From the NCBI GenBank assembly GCA_041690355.1, contig JAWLHK010000004.1, positions 62,001 through 126,000 on the forward strand: a DNA stretch of 64,000 bases, read 5' to 3'. This document shows positions 58,841 to 64,000 of the stretch, piece by piece. A program made the position numbers and the translations under genes. This DNA is from JAWLHK01 sp041690355 [NCBI: bacterium]. GTDB taxonomy: Bacteria > J088 > JAWLBW01. The stretch's first letter is position 1. Each line of letters begins with the position of its first letter. The notes beneath the pieces are model-generated. The model was not told where the DNA came from and searched no databases. It was given only the letters and a program-made list of their open reading frames with translations.

Positions 58841-60235
58841 CTACGGCCGCTTTCCCTCAGCGACGACGATGAAATTGCGATCGGTGTGCTGGGTCTCTTC
58901 GTCCCACTGGCCGAGGACAACCGACACCCTCGCCTCGCCGCGCGTATCGGGCATCATGCGCAGCGACCCGAACTCGTCGGGGTCCCAGACGGTATCGGGG
59001 TGATTGAAGACGTAGTTCATCGTCCCGGTCCAGTCCGGATCGAGTCGGATTTCGAAAGTCGCGCTCACGCCGTTGGTCTGCGACCAGATGCCCGCAATGT
59101 GCTCGTGAAAGTCGAAGGCCTGGTAGGTGAACTGGAGCCGCAGATCCGACCCGACGGCCGTCACCTCCCAGACGCCAGGAATCTTCTCGCGCACCGTCCC
59201 CTTCCACGTCAGGGTCTGCCGATCGCCGGTTTCGCTCGTCCCCTCGATGTGGCGCGTGAACGTCCCCCGGCCGTCCCGGGGCAGCGTGCCCGTGTCCTCG
59301 ACCTTCGTGAACCGCTGCCCGGCCGGAAAAACCTGCGTCCGCCGCCACTCCGTCGCCGTTCGGGTGCCCGACACGTCGGCGCGCATGTAGGTCTCGCCCG
59401 TCTCGATCCAGCTCGACGGCTCGCCGCTGAGCGAAGAGAGGGGGATTTCACGCCCGTCGGCGTAGGCGAGCAGGCGATCGATGCGCAGGCTGTCGCCCTG
59501 CAGCGACATTTCAGCGCGGGCCGACTTCAGATGCGTGTTCGATTCGTAGGTGGCCGCTTCGGCATAGGTCCAGCCCTCGGCGTCGCGCAGGAGCGTGCCG
59601 CCGCTCGCGTCTTCCTTCGTCATCAGGGTCCAGCTCAGCGAGGCCGGGACGGCTTCGGAGACCATCTCGGCGTACCGGGCCGTGCGGATCATCTGGACCC
59701 GCCTGTCCTGCCCCATGAACGTCACGGCCTGGCGCACGACCCACGGCCCGGCATCCGTCGGCGCCGTTGCGGCCAGATCGCTTATCGCCTGATCGCGATA
59801 ACGCAACTGGGCGGTGAAACCGAGCACACGGTCGTCGGCCGGTCCGGTCGCGCCGCGCAGATAGCTCACGGTGACCGTCTCATCGGTGCGCATGTCGCCG
59901 CGCTCGAATCTGCGCTCGATGTCCCGCACGCAGAACTGCGGTCCGCAGACGGTACGCCGCTCGACGACGATGCCGTCGACCGTGACGGTCACCGGGACGG
60001 GCGAAGGCGCGTCGCCGATCGACCAGTCCTGATCCTCGAGGGGCAGGCGGAAGCGGAGGTGCGGCGGGAGCCCCCCGTTCTCCTCCGCGGCGCGCAGGTA
60101 ATCGCGGAAAGCGTTTGCGTAGTTGTAGACGAGCACGGCCGAGTTGAGCCCGTACGCATCCGGTCCCGGTTCTTCGCCGAAGAAGCAGCCCCCGAGGGTG
60201 AGGCTGAGCAGGATTGCCGCGGCCGTCTTTCTCAT
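58841..60235 (-). CDS. Lipoprotein of unknown function, 464 aa
   Basis: Signal MRKTAAAILLSLTLGGC (lipobox LGGC). The mature part is predominantly beta and carries repeated strands with T/E/D-rich loops. A Cys pair (TVCGPQFCVRD) is near residue 115. No family recognised. It is transcribed divergently from the lipase-like gene, with a 106-bp shared spacer. The longer in-frame extension upstream is antisense to that gene's promoter and not supported. Confidence 0.75.
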   Translation of the reverse strand: MRKTAAAILLSLTLGGCFFGEEPGPDAYGLNSAVLVYNYANAFRDYLRAAEENGGLPPHLRFRLPLEDQDWSIGDAPSPVPVTVTVDGIVVERRTVCGPQFCVRDIERRFERGDMRTDETVTVSYLRGATGPADDRVLGFTAQLRYRDQAISDLAATAPTDAGPWVVRQAVTFMGQDRRVQMIRTARYAEMVSEAVPASLSWTLMTKEDASGGTLLRDAEGWTYAEAATYESNTHLKSARAEMSLQGDSLRIDRLLAYADGREIPLSSLSGEPSSWIETGETYMRADVSGTRTATEWRRTQVFPAGQRFTKVEDTGTLPRDGRGTFTRHIEGTSETGDRQTLTWKGTVREKIPGVWEVTAVGSDLRLQFTYQAFDFHEHIAGIWSQTNGVSATFEIRLDPDWTGTMNYVFNHPDTVWDPDEFGSLRMMPDTRGEARVSVVLGQWDEETQHTDRNFIVVAEGKRP

Positions 60236-60330
60236 CCCCCATAGTGTACCCCGCCCCCCGGCCGGCACGCGACCGCCGGAGGGGCCGGATGCTCGCCCGT
60301 CCGGGTTTTCGGTTTTCGCGCGCCGGGCGC

Positions 60331-60336
60331 TATAAT
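60331..60336 (+). promoter_or_regulatory. TATAAT -10 box directly before the lipase-like gene
   Basis: Perfect TATAAT, 5 nt before the ATG at 60342. Transcription would start at or next to the start codon, so the mRNA should be leaderless. A weak -35 (TTCGGT/TTTTCG) lies 17 bp upstream. Confidence 0.6.
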
Positions 60337-60341
60337 GTGCC

Positions 60342-62210
60342 ATGCGAAAACTCCCCGTTGTCCTCGTGTTTCTGGCCCTCGGCGCCTGCGCGCAGTCTGA
60401 GCCGGCCACCGCGCTGGAAGCGCCGACCGTCGTCTACCATCCGGCCGGCCGCATGCTCCCCTTCCCGTCGGACCGCTATCTCAAGGAAGACGTGGACCCG
60501 CAGGACGACTGGGAGCAGGCCACCGGTTATCGGCTCGACGTGAGCGCCTTTCGCGCTTCCGATCCGATTCTCCGGACGGTCGACGGCATTGAGGAAGGGC
60601 TCGGCGCACTCGACGGATTCGGCACGTCGGCCGACATCGCCATCGAATTCACGGCCACCCCGGAGCTCGGCAGCCTGACCGACGAGTTCAGGGCCTTCGA
60701 AGATTCGATTGCCGACCAGTCGCCGATTCATCTGATCTCCATCGACCCCACCGATCCCGAGGCGGGAAAACCGGTCCCCTTCGTGGCCCGTGAGATCGCC
60801 GACGGAAACACCGTGTTTCTCACGCCGTGGCGCCCGCTGCGCCCCGCGGGCTGGTACGCGGTCATCGTGCGCCCGGGGCTCAAGGACGTCGTGGGCAGGC
60901 CGTTCACGGCGCCCGAAGCCTTCCGCGCCGATTACGCGAGCGGCCGCGGCGAAGGGCTCGAGGGGGCCGGCTACGCGCGCCTGCGCGAAGTCGTCGCCAC
61001 GACGCCCCTCTTTGCGGTCACGTTCCGCACGGCCTCGGTCACGCCCTTTCTCGAAGAACTGCTCGCCGACATCCGCGACGACGCTCCCGCGCCGTTCACG
61101 TGGACGACGGTCGCCCCCGGCGCCGGCCACCCGGAACTCAAGTGGATCGTGGAGGGGGAATTCCTGCGCCGCGATTTCCGCGACGCGCGCGGCAAGCTGC
61201 ACCGCGCCGAGCAGGGGAACGAGTGGACGAAATTCACGGTCACGGTTCCCCTCACGACCGCGACGCGGCGCGAACCGTTCGGCCTCGTGCTCGGCCAGCA
61301 CGGCCTCGGCGACCGGCGGCAGGCGGTGCAGCGCATGGCCGACGGGCTGGCCACGTACGGCCTCGCCACGGTGGCCATCGACGCCCCCGAGCACGGCAGC
61401 CGGAATACGGTCGAGAGCGAGCTGATCGCGAGCCTCGAAACCCGCCTCGGTCTGTGGACCGAGAACGGGCGCCTGAAGATGGAACCCTGGAAGTTCCGCG
61501 ACATCATCCGCCAGCAGGTCATCGACCACCAGCAGATTCTGCGCGTCATGCGGAACTTCGATGTGGACCTGGGTCAGGATCCGGGGACCGATATCGATGC
61601 CGACCGCGTCGCGTACAGCGGCCAGTCGATGGGCGGCATCATGGGGGGCGTCAGCGGCGCGATGAACACCGAGCTGCTGCGCGTGCTGCTCAACGTGCCG
61701 GGCGGGCGCATCATCAACATTTTCACGCGCAACGAGCTGCTCGGCCAGACGGGCCTCATGCTGCTCAAGCCCCCCACCTTTTCCGAAGCCGACATGTGGC
61801 GCCTGCTCGCCATGTTTCAGGCCGTCGTCGACCCGGGCGATCCGATCAATTACGTCGCGCGCATCCAGCTCGCGCCCCCGGCCGGCGACGAGCCGCGCCC
61901 GCTGCTGATTCAGGGCGCGTTCAAGGACGTCACGCTCGCCAACCACACGACCTTCGATCTGGCGCGGGCCGCGCGGGCCCCCTACACGGGCCCCTGGAAG
62001 GGATCGCTCGCCGACCTGCCCGAGATCGCCGTCCCCGAGAATGGCATCGACGCCGACGCCCCGGCCGCCTTCAGCCTGTATGAAGAGGTGATCGTGCGCG
62101 GCAAGCTCGAGACCGCCGGACATGGCAACCTCTGGGCCAGCGATACGGCCATCGAACAGGCGGGCCCCTTTCTCGCACATGGGATCATCCTCCCCCCGGT
62201 GGTTCCGTGA
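60342..62210 (+). CDS. Lipoprotein lipase/esterase-like alpha/beta hydrolase
   Basis: 622 aa. Signal MRKLPVVLVFLALGAC (lipobox LGAC). N-terminal ~230 residues form the beta-rich Lipase_bact_N-type domain, and the catalytic alpha/beta-hydrolase core follows: LVLGQHGLGDRRQ as oxyanion region and nucleophile elbow SGQSMGGIMGG (G-x-S-x-G). The likely acid and His lie near the C-terminus (SLYEEV...TAGHGNLW). It resembles extracellular lipases (VolA type). Overlaps the next gene by GTGA. Confidence 0.85.
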   Translation: MRKLPVVLVFLALGACAQSEPATALEAPTVVYHPAGRMLPFPSDRYLKEDVDPQDDWEQATGYRLDVSAFRASDPILRTVDGIEEGLGALDGFGTSADIAIEFTATPELGSLTDEFRAFEDSIADQSPIHLISIDPTDPEAGKPVPFVAREIADGNTVFLTPWRPLRPAGWYAVIVRPGLKDVVGRPFTAPEAFRADYASGRGEGLEGAGYARLREVVATTPLFAVTFRTASVTPFLEELLADIRDDAPAPFTWTTVAPGAGHPELKWIVEGEFLRRDFRDARGKLHRAEQGNEWTKFTVTVPLTTATRREPFGLVLGQHGLGDRRQAVQRMADGLATYGLATVAIDAPEHGSRNTVESELIASLETRLGLWTENGRLKMEPWKFRDIIRQQVIDHQQILRVMRNFDVDLGQDPGTDIDADRVAYSGQSMGGIMGGVSGAMNTELLRVLLNVPGGRIINIFTRNELLGQTGLMLLKPPTFSEADMWRLLAMFQAVVDPGDPINYVARIQLAPPAGDEPRPLLIQGAFKDVTLANHTTFDLARAARAPYTGPWKGSLADLPEIAVPENGIDADAPAAFSLYEEVIVRGKLETAGHGNLWASDTAIEQAGPFLAHGIILPPVVP

Positions 62211-63280
62211 GCGTCGAGCGGCGGCGCGGGTTCTGCGCGGCGGCCCTTGCACTGCTCCTGCTCCCGGCGGGCGCATGCAGCGGTGCACAGCCGCCCGCGA
62301 AGGACGCGGAAGAGAAGCCGCTGCGCTTTGCCTATCCGCTCGACGACACGCTGCGGCTCAACCAGATTCGCATGAAGGGGACGCACAACAGCTATCACAT
62401 CGCCCCCGACCCGAAGCAGCTCGACGAATGGGACTACACGCACCTGCCGCTGGATAAGCAGCTTGGGGAGCAGGGGGTGCGCCAGTTTGAACTCGATATC
62501 CACTTCGACAGCGAGGCAGAGCGGTTTCTGGTTCATCACCTCCCGCTCGACAACGCGACTACCTGCGCGCTTTTCACCGACTGCCTGACCGTCATTCGCA
62601 CCTGGTCTGACGCGCATCGCGGACACCACCCGATTTTCGTCTTCATCGAGCCCAAGGACGACGTCGATCCGCAGCTCGACAAGATTGCCGGCCGCTATGA
62701 CCATCTCGAAGCCGAAATCCTCTCCATCTGGCCGCGCGAGCGCATCCTGACCCCCGACACCGTGCGCGGCGAATTTCCCACCCTGGCCGGCGCCATCCAG
62801 GCCCGGGGCTGGCCGACGCTCGGCGAAGTGCGGGGGATGGCGGTTTTCGTGCTGCTCGACAGCGATCACGAACCGGGCGCGCACCACTACAACTACACCG
62901 GCGGCAACGTCTCGCTCGACGGAAAACTTCTCTTCGCGACGGCCCACGCCGATGATCCCTACGCCGCCATCCTCTCCATCAACAGCTCCCTGCACGACGG
63001 CGACGCTGTCGCCGCGGCGGTCGAAGCCGGGTTCATCGTGCGCACGATGACCGACGACCGGATTGAGGACGGCGTTCCCCTCTCGCACGACCGGATGTCG
63101 GCGGCCATCGGGGGGATGGCGCAGATTCTCAGCAGCGACTTCCCCGTTCCCGGAATCATCGCCGGCTACGGCCTTTCGCTCACCGACGGAACCCCCTCGG
63201 TCTGTCACCCCACCCTTGCACCCGCCGGCTGCACCTCGGCCGACGTCGAGTCCCCCGACCGCCTGCAGCCGCTGCCCTGA
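62207..63280 (+). CDS. PLC-like phosphodiesterase (Ca-dependent PI-PLC family)
   Basis: 357 aa. GTG start overlapping the lipase stop. N-terminal hydrophobic signal ends AGAC. MKGTHNSYHIAPDP holds the first catalytic His of the TIM-barrel phosphodiesterase fold. GVRQFELDIHFDSEAERFLV contains the metal-binding Glu-x-Asp, and HHLPLDN the second His. FVFIEPKDDVDPQ follows. Typical of secreted PI-PLC-C1-type enzymes that act on phosphoinositides or related phosphodiesters. Coupled to a lipase-like protein, this suggests lipid degradation outside the cell. Confidence 0.85.
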   Translation: MSVERRRGFCAAALALLLLPAGACSGAQPPAKDAEEKPLRFAYPLDDTLRLNQIRMKGTHNSYHIAPDPKQLDEWDYTHLPLDKQLGEQGVRQFELDIHFDSEAERFLVHHLPLDNATTCALFTDCLTVIRTWSDAHRGHHPIFVFIEPKDDVDPQLDKIAGRYDHLEAEILSIWPRERILTPDTVRGEFPTLAGAIQARGWPTLGEVRGMAVFVLLDSDHEPGAHHYNYTGGNVSLDGKLLFATAHADDPYAAILSINSSLHDGDAVAAAVEAGFIVRTMTDDRIEDGVPLSHDRMSAAIGGMAQILSSDFPVPGIIAGYGLSLTDGTPSVCHPTLAPAGCTSADVESPDRLQPLP

Positions 63281-63291
63281 GGCCGGCGGCC

Positions 63292-63331
63292 CATTCCTGA
63301 CTCCTGATGCTTGATTCCTGAGACGCAAGGA
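63292..63331. repeat. TGATTCC short-period repeat, third copy
   Basis: ATTCCTGACTCCTGATGCTT-GATTCCTGAGACGCAAGGAC. Directly after the PLC-like gene, the same position relative to the gene end as the two other copies. Confidence 0.75.
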
Positions 63332-63540
63332 CCGGGATCACCTGCCCGTGCCCTGAGCTCAACCCCTGTGCTTAACCCCAGCGCCAAGCGCCCAGCGACC
63401 TCCTCACTCGCCACCTGTCAAGGGGGTGACCGCTCGCTTACCGAGCGCCCCCCTTGCGACCCTTTACACGTCCTAACCTGAAGTCAGTACCGGACTGCGC
63501 GACCTTGCGGTCCACTACCCAAAAGGAGAGGACGAAGATC

Positions 63541-64000
63541 ATGAATAAACTCGTAAGCGGCGGGCTCGTACTCGGGCTCGCGTTCACCCTGGGCGCTTGC
63601 GGCGGGCCGACCAACGGCAAGGGGACGATGGGCTCCGACGGCCGCAACAGCTTCTCGACCGCAGACCACGAGGAGCCGAGCATTCTCTCGGGCACGGTCT
63701 GTATCGAGGGGACGAAGCGCTACGATCCATCCCTCGGCGAAGCCGGAGACAACGAGCTGGAAGGCGTGGCCGGCATTCTCATCGAACTCTACGACGATGA
63801 AGAAAACCTGCTCGATACGACCTTCACCGACAGCGAAGGTCATTACCAGTTCTGCGGCCTTGACGAGGGGGACTACGTCGTCGTCGAGGTGCTTCCCGAC
63901 GCCACCGAGAACACCATCTGGATTCCGATCGGCGACACGGCAAAGGATGCCACCGTCGAGTTCGATGAGGAATTCTCGGGGACTTCGGTCAAGTACGAAG
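63541..64000 (+). CDS. Lipoprotein with SdrD/Cna-B-like domain (3' end outside window)
   Basis: 153 residues visible. MNKLVSGGLVLGLAFTLGAC is a lipoprotein signal (lipobox LGAC). A linker rich in G/S/D follows. Then SGTVCIEGTKRYDP, DNELEGVAGILIELYDDEEN and TFTDSEGHYQFCGLDEGDYV form a Cna-B/SdrD prealbumin-like domain (D-S-x-G-x-Y-x-F-x-x-L-x-x-G-x-Y). GGAGAGG 8 nt upstream sets the start. It is acidic and surface exposed. The final part of the protein is not seen. Confidence 0.85.
   Translation, partial: MNKLVSGGLVLGLAFTLGACGGPTNGKGTMGSDGRNSFSTADHEEPSILSGTVCIEGTKRYDPSLGEAGDNELEGVAGILIELYDDEENLLDTTFTDSEGHYQFCGLDEGDYVVVEVLPDATENTIWIPIGDTAKDATVEFDEEFSGTSVKYE

Noticed and set aside
1-64000. rRNA, tRNA, riboswitch, CRISPR or phage structural genes
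   Set aside because: No sequence or fold that I could recognise; absence by eye is not proof.

Overview
The window comes from a GC-rich, Gram-negative chromosome. Many products carry lipoprotein or Sec signals (LLAC, LIAC, LGAC, LGGC lipoboxes), and there is an outer-membrane beta-barrel and surface beta-helix proteins. I cannot fix the phylum from sequence alone. The apparent LexA operator, GTTC-N7-GTTC, is the form best known from Alphaproteobacteria, but the gene content does not settle placement. No rRNA, tRNA or CRISPR array was seen.

Layout. (1) 1-4145: cupin end, then a tightly overlapping minus-strand operon for uronate-polysaccharide breakdown (heparinase II/III-like lyase, GH105 hydrolase, small membrane protein). 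(2) 4146-6207: an unrecognised 417-aa gene between two copies of a 75-bp promoter/start block, next to an N-terminally truncated PAP2 phosphatase. (3) 6231-21148: housekeeping and membrane genes (DUF4328, DUF3999/DUF2339 pair, Ada-like repair methyltransferase with a tiny Cys-rich lipoprotein, GGDEF, acyltransferase, PhnA, YdeI-like), then a PHM-like copper monooxygenase with its TetR regulator. (4) 21570-34067: a PIN toxin-antitoxin pair, a 1177-aa LamG/beta-helix lipoprotein, an AraC regulator, a GNAT-nitrilase fusion, a decayed RelBE-like pair, and a bicovalent-FAD oxidase operon beside a Rieske gene with an internal deletion. (5) 34172-46154: a chromosomal-type integron. Five attC-like sites were found, with minus-strand cassettes reading away from an integron integrase. 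One cassette is hit by an IS91-family element. One unusually large interval carries a second LamG/beta-helix lipoprotein and a LuxR regulator. (6) 46186-48822: a dense cluster of toxin-antitoxin modules (two BrnTA, one VapBC, one Phd/VapC remnant). (7) 49027-56458: outer-membrane protein, lexA, then the SOS mutasome imuA-imuB-dnaE2. (8) 56613-64000: SPL-like radical SAM protein, methyltransferase, and secreted lipoproteins (lipase-like hydrolase, PLC-like phosphodiesterase, Cna-B-like protein).

The central story is SOS control. The same GTTC-N7-GTTC box lies upstream of lexA, imuA and intI, so DNA damage would induce both error-prone synthesis and cassette shuffling. However, intI has lost one base inside the codon for its catalytic tyrosine, so integration and excision by this enzyme should be dead and the array frozen unless another integrase acts in trans.

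Intergenic DNA also carries dispersed repeats: a palindromic GCTCCCC-type element (one copy abuts a truncated vapC) and degenerate short-period repeats (TGATTCC, CTCGTCA, AAATGGC and GCCAAGC words). One such repeat tract is translated inside an insertion in dnaE2.
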